DNA of 64,000 bases from JAANXG01 sp963731035 (GTDB lineage: Bacteria > Pseudomonadota > Gammaproteobacteria > Arenicellales > JAANXG01): positions 186,001 through 250,000 of the forward strand of contig CAVSUY010000009.1 in the NCBI GenBank assembly GCA_963731035.1. Reading direction: 5' to 3'. Below the pieces are notes generated by a model, which was not told the origin of the DNA, made no database searches, and worked only from the letters and a program-made list of their open reading frames with translations. Of the stretch, positions 1 through 12,550 are shown in pieces. Made by a program: the position numbers and the translations under genes. Each line of letters opens with the position of its first letter. Position 1 is the stretch's first letter.

Positions 1-4959
<4,959 letters not shown>

Positions 4960-5087
4960 GTGTTGCCCTGTTGTGTCGTTGGGTTAAAGGAGAGTAGCGC
5001 GCCGGCGCCGGGTGATGAAGGGAGCTGCGCTCACCGGCAAGTATACAACGAAAGAGCGCGCTTTCGTGCCACGTCCAATGCGGCCTT

Positions 5088-6173
5088 TCATGCCGCGATC
5101 TGAAATGCCGCCAGGGTATCCCGCAGCCGGTCGGCGTCGTAATTCTCGCTCAGATAAGCCTCCCCGAGGCTCTTGAGCAGCACCAGCCGCACAGCGCCGT
5201 CGATAGCCTTCTTGTCCACCGCCATGTACCGGCTGAACGTTTCCGGCGTCATCCCGTCCGGCGGCCTGTTGGGCAGCCCGACACGCTGCAGCAGTGACTC
5301 GACGCGCTCCACATCCTGCCGGCTGAGATCGCCGAGACGCCGCGATAGATCGGCGGCCATGAGCATTCCTACCGCTACGGCCTCGCCGTGCAGCCATAGT
5401 TGGTAGCCGGTGGCCGCCTCGATGGCGTGGCCGAAGGTATGACCCAGGTTGAGCAGTGCCCGCACCCCCTGCTCGCGTTCATCCCTGGCGACCACTTCGG
5501 CCTTGTTGTGACAGGACCGCTCAATAGCATGACTCAGTGCATCCGCATCGCGCCCCTTAAGAGCCTCGATATTCGACTCAAGCCAGGACAGAAACTCCGC
5601 GTCCCGGATGAGTCCGTACTTGATCACTTCCGCCAAGCCGGCAGCCAGTTCCCTGTCGGGCAGCGTCTCGAGTGTCGAAGTGTCGGCGATCACCGCCCGG
5701 GGTTGGTAAAACGCCCCGATCATGTTCTTGCCCCGAGGATGATTGACTGCGGTCTTGCCGCCCACCGATGAATCCACCTGCGCGAGCAGCGTCGTGGGGA
5801 TTTGCAGAAAGGGGACCCCCCGTTGGTAGCAGGCGGCGGCAAAGCCCGTTATGTCGCCGACTACACCTCCGCCCAGCGCGACCACCGTGCAGCTCCGATT
5901 GCAGGGCACTTCGAGCATGCGGTCGAAGATGCCTTGCAGGACGTCGAGGTTTTTATACATCTCGCCGTCGGGGATAACATAGGTGGAGATATCGAAGCCG
6001 TCGAGTGAGCCGGTCAGCCTGTCCATATACAAAGGCGCCACCGTGCTATTGCTGACCACCAGTACTTGGCGGCCGGTAACGTGACGCGATACTAGATCCT
6101 TATCGGTCAGCAGGCCTGCACCGATATAGACGGGATAGCTCAGCGGGCCGAGCTGGACAGTAAGGGTTCTCAT
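5088..6173 (-). CDS. aroB: 3-dehydroquinate synthase
   Basis: The enzyme converts DAHP to 3-dehydroquinate, the second step of the shikimate pathway, using NAD and a divalent metal in the cytosol. It has 361 residues, the normal length. Family motifs are [16 protein letters not shown] near residue 100, K-T-A-V-N-H-P near 150 and the metal-binding H-T-F-G-H-A-I-E-A near 250. Its start overlaps the aroK stop by four bases (ATGA type), so translation of the two is probably coupled. The order pil operon-aroK-aroB is classic for gammaproteobacteria. The damX gene that often follows aroB is absent; gltB comes next. Confidence 0.98.
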   Translation of the reverse strand: MRTLTVQLGPLSYPVYIGAGLLTDKDLVSRHVTGRQVLVVSNSTVAPLYMDRLTGSLDGFDISTYVIPDGEMYKNLDVLQGIFDRMLEVPCNRSCTVVALGGGVVGDITGFAAACYQRGVPFLQIPTTLLAQVDSSVGGKTAVNHPRGKNMIGAFYQPRAVIADTSTLETLPDRELAAGLAEVIKYGLIRDAEFLSWLESNIEALKGRDADALSHAIERSCHNKAEVVARDEREQGVRALLNLGHTFGHAIEAATGYQLWLHGEAVAVGMLMAADLSRRLGDLSRQDVERVESLLQRVGLPNRPPDGMTPETFSRYMAVDKKAIDGAVRLVLLKSLGEAYLSENYDADRLRDTLAAFQIAA

Positions 6174-6688
6174 GCTTTGAGCTTCTCTATCCTGCGGGCG
6201 ATCTGTCTCGCCGCACGCCCGGCGGACAAATGATCGGTATCCACGACAAGATCCGCTTCCTGACGGTACAAGGGTTCACGGATCGTCATCAAGGTCTCGA
6301 GAGCGCCGCGGCGGTCCTCGGTATCCAGAAGCGGCCGGTGCTTGCTAGATTTCGTGCGCTCGAGCTGCGAATCGACGGACGCTCGAAGATATACTACGAA
6401 TCCGTGCTTTCTCAAGGCCTTTCTATTGTCTTCCCGGAGAATCGCACCGCCGCCTGTAGCCAGTACTATGCCCTCCATCGCCGCCAGCTCGGCTATCACC
6501 TTTGCCTCCCTGTCCCGGAAGCCGGCTTCTCCCTCGACATCGAAGATCAGCCTGATACTCGCACCGGTGCGCTTCTCTATTTCCTGGTCGGAGTCGACGA
6601 ACTCCAGCTGCAGGCGCTTGGCTAGCTGCCTGCCGATGGTGGTCTTCCCCACCGCCATGGGGCCGATCAGGAACACGTTTGAGGTCAT
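6170..6688 (-). CDS. aroK: Shikimate kinase
   Basis: This 172-residue kinase phosphorylates shikimate at the 3-hydroxyl with ATP. The Walker A loop is G-P-M-A-V-G-K-T-T near residues 8-16. The shikimate-binding D-S-D-Q-E-I-E follows near residue 34, and the glycine triplet A-T-G-G-G-A is near residue 79. The lid arginine lies in the K-H-R-P-L-L segment. It sits between pilQ and aroB on the same strand, with a 160-base gap to pilQ and a four-base overlap with aroB. I call it aroK rather than aroL from this context. Confidence 0.97.
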   Translation of the reverse strand: MTSNVFLIGPMAVGKTTIGRQLAKRLQLEFVDSDQEIEKRTGASIRLIFDVEGEAGFRDREAKVIAELAAMEGIVLATGGGAILREDNRKALRKHGFVVYLRASVDSQLERTKSSKHRPLLDTEDRRGALETLMTIREPLYRQEADLVVDTDHLSAGRAARQIARRIEKLKA

Positions 6689-6852
6689 GCGGCTATGTTA
6701 ACGCATGCACCTCGGATTTCCGGCTGCGACGAAGGGGCGGGGGAGCGCTCGGCGGACGGTGCATCCCTGCACCGCCGCCGCAGTTGGCCGGAGAGTTCCG
6801 GCCGGGTCAGAGAATCCGGAACAGGTGCCGGTGCCCGAAGATCGGGCGTGGT

Positions 6853-9441
6853 TTAAGCGACCGGTACCGGTTCGAAATTCAGTGCGCCGAGGTTGAGCGC
6901 CGGGTTGACGATCCTGGGTGTCAGGAAGATCAGCAGCTCGGTCCGATTGTCCTGCTTCGACTTGGTTCGAAACAGCGCTCCGAGACCGGGTATATCGCCG
7001 AGCAGCGGAACCTTGGTGACGGAATCCTGCTCATCCTGCTGATAGATACCGCCGATGACTGCGGTCTCGCCGTTTTCGAGCAGCACCTGGGTCGTGATCT
7101 GCTTGGTATTGATCGTCGGTTCCGACGCGGAGACAAACGAGTCCTGGGTTACGTACACGTCCATGACCACCCGGTCGTCCGGGGTGATCTGCGGGGTTAC
7201 CGTGAGACTCAGTACGGCTTTCTTGGTCACCACGCTGCCCACGCCGAGAACGCTGGTCGTGAAGATGCGTTCCTGGCCCTGCTCGATATGCGCTGTCTGC
7301 TGGTTTGAGGTGATAAGCCGCGGGCTCGCGATCACCTTGCCCTTACCCTCAGCCTCCAGGGCGGATATCTCGAGCTGGATCAGGTTGGCGATGCCGGTTC
7401 CGGCTTTGAATAATTCGAAGGCGTACGATGCGGCCGGGTTGTTGTCCCCGATGCCGGCGGCCGGCAGATTCACCGCCAGACCGTCAGGCGAACCGCCGAA
7501 ACTGGGCGCACCCGGGTTTCCGTTCAGGGAATTGTTGATCGCATCCGCTCCTTCCAGGGAACCGCTTGCGGTGACGTCGGCATTGCCGAGATTGGATCGC
7601 TGCACGACCCTCTGGAAGCCGAGCCGGGCCCCGAGGTTGCGGCTGAAATTGTCAGTCGCCTCGACGATGCGCGTTTCGATCAGCACCTGTCGCACGGGCT
7701 TGTCGAGCTTGGAGATAAGGTTCCGCACCTGGGAGATCTTCGACGCGGTATCCTGGATGAGCAACGAGTTGGTGCGGTCATCCACGGTTACGTTGCCGCG
7801 CGGACTGAGCAGCGAGTTGCTCTCCGTCTTTACCTCGCTGATGTTCACGCTGCCGAAAAGCGACTGTTGCACGCCGGTGTCGACGGCCTTGACGGATTTG
7901 AGAATGGCCGCGATGTCCGAAGCCTTGGCGTAGTTGATCTGTATCAGTTCGGAGGACAAGGGCTCGAGCTCGCCCTTCTGCTTCTGGGCTTCCAGCTGCT
8001 GCTGCTCCCGTTTCGCGATCTCGTCGGAGGGCGCCACCCACACGACATTGCCGGAGCGCCTCATGCCGAGGCCGCGGGTCTGGAGGATGATATCCAGGGC
8101 CTGATCCCAGGGCACGTCTTTCAGCCGCAGGGTGAGGGTCCCGGTGACCGAGTCGCTGGTGACGAAGTTCAAGCCGGTGAAGTCCGCAATAACCTGCAGG
8201 GCGGCGCGCACGTTGATCTGCTGAAAATTGAGCGACAGGCGTTCGCCCGAATAACCCTGCTCGTTCTTTTTCTTCTCCTTCTCGACTTCCACCACCGGAT
8301 CGACGTTGATGTTGAACACGTCACCGGCCTGGTAAGCAAGGTGCTGATAGCGGCCGTGCGGGGTAACCACCATGCGCACGGTGTTTCCTTCCTGGAACGT
8401 ATCGATGGTCTGCACTGGGGTCGCGAAATCGATAACGTCAAGCCTTTGCTGCAGGTCGTTGGATATCTGCGTGTTCAGAAAGTCCACGAGAATTTCACCC
8501 GACTGCTCCCTCACATCCACGCCCACTTCCGGATCGGAGAGCTTCACGGTGATCCGTCCGCCGCCGTTCTTGCTTCTGCGGAAGTCGATGTTGTTGATAC
8601 TGTGTTTTGCGGTCGACTTCTTGGCGAACGGCTTGGGTTTGGTTCTTTCGACGCGCGCGGCTTCGGTATCCGGATTCTGGATCACGAAGACCATGCCTTT
8701 GTCGGTGACCTGGGTCTCGTAGGGAACCGGCCGCACCAGGTTGAATACCACCCGCGTGCGGTCTTCGGCCTGTATGGTGGTGATCGACTCGACCGCGCCA
8801 ACGCCGATCTTGGTAACCGGAGACGTCAGCTTGCTTCGGGTATTGAAAAAGTCGAAGGCCAGCCGGGGAGGCTCGTTGGTCGCGAAGTGGCCCGGCTTCT
8901 GGGGCCGCTGCGACATCGATAGATTGACCTGAACCCGTCCCCCGGGCAGGGTGGCGAAGGTGATGCCCTTGAGCTCGTTCATGCCGGCTTGGGCGGATCC
9001 CGACTCCATGGCCTGGCCACCCTGCGAGCTGCTTTCACTGGACATCGAGCTGCTCGCCATACCGGCGGCGGCGACAACGTCCAGCCCCCGGTCCGTGGCC
9101 ATCACGTTGAGATGGCCGGGTTGCTTCAGCAGCAGGTCGACATTAACCGACTTGCCGTCCTCCGCGACAAAGAGAAATACGCTCTTCACCACGCCTTTCC
9201 CCGGAATATCCGGCACGCCTTTTGCAAGTTGCGTATGCGGCAGCACCACGCGGAGCCTCTGGCCGTTGTCCAGCGACTGGACCCGATGATCGGTGGGCTG
9301 GTCGAGTTCCAGCATCAGAGTGTCGGGGGATGCGCCGCTCTTCCATTCGACGCTTTTTAGCTCGGCGGCCCAGGCTTGCTGGCACAAAAGCATCGCGGTG
9401 AATAGCAAGAACGTGGAGCGTTTTTTCCAGGTGTAATTCAT
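6853..9441 (-). CDS. pilQ: Type IV pilus secretin
   Basis: PilQ forms the outer-membrane ring through which type IV pili leave the cell. The start ATG at 9441 gives 862 residues and a clear Sec signal peptide (M-N-Y-T-W-K-K-R-S then a hydrophobic run ending A-W-A). A longer reading upstream would put 46 polar residues before that signal, so I reject it. Two AMIN peptidoglycan-binding domains occupy roughly residues 30-330. A secretin/TonB short N-terminal region near 400 is followed by N-domains and the C-terminal secretin beta-barrel, with V-I-G-G-I-Y near residue 810. A Gly/Ser/Asn-rich linker lies around residues 640-690. Last gene of pilMNOPQ. Confidence 0.97.
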   Translation of the reverse strand: MNYTWKKRSTFLLFTAMLLCQQAWAAELKSVEWKSGASPDTLMLELDQPTDHRVQSLDNGQRLRVVLPHTQLAKGVPDIPGKGVVKSVFLFVAEDGKSVNVDLLLKQPGHLNVMATDRGLDVVAAAGMASSSMSSESSSQGGQAMESGSAQAGMNELKGITFATLPGGRVQVNLSMSQRPQKPGHFATNEPPRLAFDFFNTRSKLTSPVTKIGVGAVESITTIQAEDRTRVVFNLVRPVPYETQVTDKGMVFVIQNPDTEAARVERTKPKPFAKKSTAKHSINNIDFRRSKNGGGRITVKLSDPEVGVDVREQSGEILVDFLNTQISNDLQQRLDVIDFATPVQTIDTFQEGNTVRMVVTPHGRYQHLAYQAGDVFNINVDPVVEVEKEKKKNEQGYSGERLSLNFQQINVRAALQVIADFTGLNFVTSDSVTGTLTLRLKDVPWDQALDIILQTRGLGMRRSGNVVWVAPSDEIAKREQQQLEAQKQKGELEPLSSELIQINYAKASDIAAILKSVKAVDTGVQQSLFGSVNISEVKTESNSLLSPRGNVTVDDRTNSLLIQDTASKISQVRNLISKLDKPVRQVLIETRIVEATDNFSRNLGARLGFQRVVQRSNLGNADVTASGSLEGADAINNSLNGNPGAPSFGGSPDGLAVNLPAAGIGDNNPAASYAFELFKAGTGIANLIQLEISALEAEGKGKVIASPRLITSNQQTAHIEQGQERIFTTSVLGVGSVVTKKAVLSLTVTPQITPDDRVVMDVYVTQDSFVSASEPTINTKQITTQVLLENGETAVIGGIYQQDEQDSVTKVPLLGDIPGLGALFRTKSKQDNRTELLIFLTPRIVNPALNLGALNFEPVPVA

Positions 9442-9538
9442 GGTATCTCTCTTGTGCGCAGCTTGCTTTTGTGAACGTTGCCGTGTTTCTTTTTGTGAAT
9501 TGAAATGATTCGCTGGATTCCGGTCTGTCGGGCTCTGT

Positions 9539-10072
9539 TTATTTTTTGGTTTTGGCGCCGACGATCGCGAGCGAGGCATCGCGCTGCATCCAGCCGCCGC
9601 TGATACCGGGGATGAGCTCCACGATGTTTATCTTGTTGTCCTCGATGGCGGTGATCTTTCCGTAGTTCTGTCCGAGGTAATTGCCTTTGCCCGCACGGTG
9701 GACGGTTCCATCGGGTGCGCGAATGATTGCCCAGGAAGCCTCGGCGTTGCTAAGGGTGCCCACCATGCGCAGAGCGTCCAGGGGAAACTGTTCCAAGGGC
9801 TCTTTACGCCTGGTCGGGTCGGGCGCCGGCCCGCCGCTCGAAGACGGGGTATCCTGAATCAGGTTGGCACTGGAAAACGGGTCGACGAGTTCAGAGGCCG
9901 TGTATTTGAAGGATGGTGCCGGCTTGATCCGGGGCAGCGGCTCGATCTTCGCTTTCCGGTCCTTATCCGCGTTGGCAACGAAGTGCTCCAGATCGGTCAT
10001 CGATTTGTTGGCGCATCCCGAAATGGACAACAGCGAGGCCAACAGAAATATTGCGCAGATTTTCGGTGCCAT
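9539..10072 (-). CDS. pilP: Type IV pilus assembly lipoprotein PilP
   Basis: PilP is an inner-membrane-anchored lipoprotein that links the PilNO dimer to the secretin PilQ. It has 177 residues and a lipoprotein signal ending in the lipobox S-I-S-G-C (Cys20). A proline-rich linker follows and then the C-terminal beta domain that contacts the N0 domain of PilQ. It starts five bases after the pilO stop. A 97-base gap separates it from the PilQ start. Confidence 0.96.
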   Translation of the reverse strand: MAPKICAIFLLASLLSISGCANKSMTDLEHFVANADKDRKAKIEPLPRIKPAPSFKYTASELVDPFSSANLIQDTPSSSGGPAPDPTRRKEPLEQFPLDALRMVGTLSNAEASWAIIRAPDGTVHRAGKGNYLGQNYGKITAIEDNKINIVELIPGISGGWMQRDASLAIVGAKTKK

Positions 10073-10077
10073 GATAT

Positions 10078-10716
10078 TTACTTCCGAGTCTTCCTGGCCT
10101 TCTTGGTCTTCGCGGCCTGGCGCTGGGCGATCTGGTCTTCATCGAGGTAGTGATAGGTCTTGGCCACCGCCGACATGACCAGCTTACCGTCCTTGGATGG
10201 CGACAGTACCAGGTCGTCGATGGTCACAATGCGGGGCAGGGCGGCCAGGTCGCTCACGAACTCACCCAGCTGGTGGTAAGTGCCGATCACGCGGATGTTG
10301 ATCGGCAGCTCGGCGTAGAAGTCGGCGACTCGCTTGTTTTTCGGCTGGAACAGGTCGAACTGCAGCCCCCGGCCCAGGCCGGTCTGGGTAATGTCGATGA
10401 GCAGCTCCGGTACCTCGGTCTTGTTGGGCAATTGCCTCAACATTACGCCGAAGCGTTCCTTCATCTCGACCATCTGTTGCTTGTAGGCGTCGAGGTGGCT
10501 GGCGAGCTCCGCCTTTTTCATGATCTCGTCCTTCAAGGCCAGTTCCCGGCGCTCGGCCTTGTCGAGATCCGCCATCTGGTCCTTGACGATAAACCAGTAG
10601 CCGGCCGCCAGTATGAGAATGGACACCATTACAGCCGCGGCGATCTTGACGCTGCGGGGCCAGCCGGCAATGTCGTGGAGATCGATACTGCGGAGATCGT
10701 CGAGTGTCAGGGCCAT
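10078..10716 (-). CDS. pilO: Type IV pilus inner-membrane alignment protein PilO
   Basis: PilO pairs with PilN in the inner membrane to form the periplasmic alignment complex. The 212 residues show a short cytoplasmic N-terminus, one transmembrane helix around residues 24-43, a periplasmic coiled coil (about 50-95, rich in Glu/Lys/Ala) and a ferredoxin-like C-terminal domain. The tail is very basic (K-T-K-K-A-R-K-T-R-K). Its ATG overlaps the pilN stop by one base (TGATG), a sign of translational coupling. Confidence 0.96.
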   Translation of the reverse strand: MALTLDDLRSIDLHDIAGWPRSVKIAAAVMVSILILAAGYWFIVKDQMADLDKAERRELALKDEIMKKAELASHLDAYKQQMVEMKERFGVMLRQLPNKTEVPELLIDITQTGLGRGLQFDLFQPKNKRVADFYAELPINIRVIGTYHQLGEFVSDLAALPRIVTIDDLVLSPSKDGKLVMSAVAKTYHYLDEDQIAQRQAAKTKKARKTRK

Positions 10717-11309
10717 CAGTTGCTACCCCCGGCATTCGTGGTGTGGTCCGCGGCCTGGGCCACGGTCGCCTTCTGCTCGTTGATCCGCAAAGTGAACTGA
10801 CTCACCTGCTCGCCGCCTTCCTGGCGGGCGTTAACGATATCGAGGTCTGGATTGGTAAACCAGTTGGAGGAATCCAGGTTGTTCATCAGGTGCGACACGC
10901 GGGCGTTCGACTGTGCCACCCCCTTCAAGATGATTTGCTTGTTCCTCTTGGCCAGCCCCGTGAGATATACGCCCTTGGGAAGCTTTCGCACCAGGTCGTC
11001 GAAGACGTGCACGATCTGGGTGCGGTCCTGCTGCAGCTGCTGGATGATCTCCATTCGCGCTATCAGGGCTTGTTTGCGATCCTTGAGCTGATTGATGGCT
11101 TCAATCTTCTTGTCGAGCTTGGCGATCTCCGTGCGCAGGTATTCGTTGCGTCTGTTTTGGTAGTCGATCTGACCGTTCATGTAATACATCGCGTAGAACA
11201 CGATCAGGCCCATCAGCAGCCATGCCCCAATGCTGGCGGACAGCAGCTGGCGATCCTGTTCCTGCCGGCGAATCTCGCGCCAGGGCAGGAGATTGATTCG
11301 GGTGGCCAT
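10716..11309 (-). CDS. pilN: Type IV pilus inner-membrane protein PilN
   Basis: PilN binds PilM through its cytoplasmic tail and pairs with PilO in the periplasm. I place the start at ATG 11309, giving 197 residues that begin M-A-T-R-I-N-L-L-P-W-R-E. The I-N-L-L-P-W-R motif is the conserved PilM-binding peptide and should sit at the N-terminus. One transmembrane helix follows near residues 23-42, then a coiled coil and the periplasmic domain. The start overlaps the pilM stop by one base (TGATG). Confidence 0.97.
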   Translation of the reverse strand: MATRINLLPWREIRRQEQDRQLLSASIGAWLLMGLIVFYAMYYMNGQIDYQNRRNEYLRTEIAKLDKKIEAINQLKDRKQALIARMEIIQQLQQDRTQIVHVFDDLVRKLPKGVYLTGLAKRNKQIILKGVAQSNARVSHLMNNLDSSNWFTNPDLDIVNARQEGGEQVSQFTLRINEQKATVAQAADHTTNAGGSN

Positions 11310-12370
11310 CAGTCGAAGCTCCGCATGGCCAATCCGCACGCCACCATCAGGGCCGAGGAGTCGCTGCTCAACTGTTGCGGGCGCACACGGTTCGACAGTG
11401 ACATGGAGGCAAACGGGTTGGCGATAGTGGTCGGTACGCCGACCCGGTCGGCGATCATTTCACTGATCCCTGGAATCTGCGCGCACCCGCCGGCAAGCAT
11501 GACCTGGTCCACGCTGTTGAAGGGCGTCGAGGAATAGAAGAACTGCAGCGCCCGCAAGGTCTCCTGACACATCGCCTCCATGAACGGCTGCAGGATATCA
11601 GTCTGGTAATTGTCGGGAAGCCCACCCACTTTCTTGGCCATTCCCGCCTCTTCATAGGACAGTCCGTAGCGGCGCTGTATCTCTTCGGTAAGCTGCCGGC
11701 CCCCAAAGGCGTGGTCGCGAGTGTAGACGGAATGATTGTTGTGCATCACGTTGACGTGGGTGGTGGTGGCCCCCACGTCCAGCACCGCGACCGTCCGCTC
11801 CAAGCCGGAGCCCGCGGACTGGCGCATGATAAACTCGTAAGCCGCCTCGACGGCGAACGTGTCGACGTCCACCACGGTTGGGGTCAGGCCCGGACGTTCG
11901 ATCACGGCCACATAGTCGTCCACGATTTCCTTACGGCAGGCGGCGATGATGACTTCATCTTCGTTGGCGTTCGACTCGGAGGGGCCCAACACTTCGAAAT
12001 CGATGTTCACCTCTTCGAGTGGGTACGGGATGTAGTGGTCGGCCTCCATTTCGATCTGTGACTCCAGCTCTTCCTCGCTCAGTCCGCCCGGCATGGTGAT
12101 CCTTTTTGTGATCACGTGCGATGACGACACCGCCACCGCCGCGTTGCGGGACTTGGTGCCCGAGCGTTTGACGACGCGATCGACGGCCCGGCCGACCTGC
12201 TCGACGTCGGTGATGGCGTTCTCCACCACGGCGTTCTGCGGGAGTGGCTCGACCGCATACCGCTCGACCCGATAGTGGTTGCCGCTCTTGCCGAGTTCGA
12301 GTAACTTCACGGCCGAAGAGCTGACGTCGAGGCCGATCAGAGAATGCGCCTGTTTCTTGAAAAAGGCCAG
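11309..12370 (-). CDS. pilM: Type IV pilus assembly ATPase-like protein PilM
   Basis: PilM is a cytoplasmic actin-like (FtsA fold) protein that binds ATP and the PilN N-terminus. Conserved parts include L-I-G-L-D-V-S-S-S-A-V-K (phosphate 1 region), V-L-D-V-G-A-T-T-T-H-V-N (phosphate 2) and M-L-A-G-G-C-A-Q-I-P-G (adenosine region). No ATG, GTG or TTG lies in frame upstream of the conserved N-terminus; the GTG at 12310 would delete it. The codon that restores a normal PilM start (F-F-K-K-Q-A-H-S-L-I-G-L-D) is CTG at 12370, with a GGGGG ribosome site five bases upstream. This gives 353 residues, the family length. The CTG start is an inference; the gene identity is not in doubt. Confidence 0.93.
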   Translation of the reverse strand: MAFFKKQAHSLIGLDVSSSAVKLLELGKSGNHYRVERYAVEPLPQNAVVENAITDVEQVGRAVDRVVKRSGTKSRNAAVAVSSSHVITKRITMPGGLSEEELESQIEMEADHYIPYPLEEVNIDFEVLGPSESNANEDEVIIAACRKEIVDDYVAVIERPGLTPTVVDVDTFAVEAAYEFIMRQSAGSGLERTVAVLDVGATTTHVNVMHNNHSVYTRDHAFGGRQLTEEIQRRYGLSYEEAGMAKKVGGLPDNYQTDILQPFMEAMCQETLRALQFFYSSTPFNSVDQVMLAGGCAQIPGISEMIADRVGVPTTIANPFASMSLSNRVRPQQLSSDSSALMVACGLAMRSFD

Positions 12371-12436
12371 AAATTCCCCCTTATTTTTCCGCTGTTTACG
12401 GCTTTGTCGTACTAAACTACCTTAAAGTCCGCTTGA

Positions 12437-12466
12437 AATATAGACGATGGGCTCAAAGATTGACAA
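12437..12466 (-). promoter_or_regulatory. Probable sigma-70 promoter of pilMNOPQ
   Basis: On the minus strand, TTGTCA (12466-12461) and TATATT (12442-12437) are separated by 18 bases. Each hexamer matches the consensus at five of six positions. The -10 lies about 67 bases upstream of the proposed pilM start and points into the operon. Confidence 0.6.
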
Positions 12467-12468
12467 AT

Positions 12469-12497
12469 TTCGTCGGACCAATCGTCGGAATTATAAT
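12469..12497 (+). promoter_or_regulatory. Possible promoter of the PBP1A gene
   Basis: A perfect TATAAT lies at 12492-12497, about 54 bases before the mrcA start. The best -35 at 17-base spacing is TTCGTC (12469-12474), a weak match. A perfect TTGACA at 12460-12465 is 26 bases away, too far to pair with it. It is divergent from the pilM promoter, and the two share the same 60 bases. Confidence 0.4.
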
Positions 12498-12550
12498 GCG
12501 CCCGGCCGTCCATCCACCCGTAATTCAAACACCAGCCCCTCCACAACACT

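Noticed and set aside
12460..12497. TTGACA at 12460 and TATAAT at 12492 as one promoter
   Set aside because: The spacing is 26 bases, well outside the 15-20 range that sigma-70 uses.
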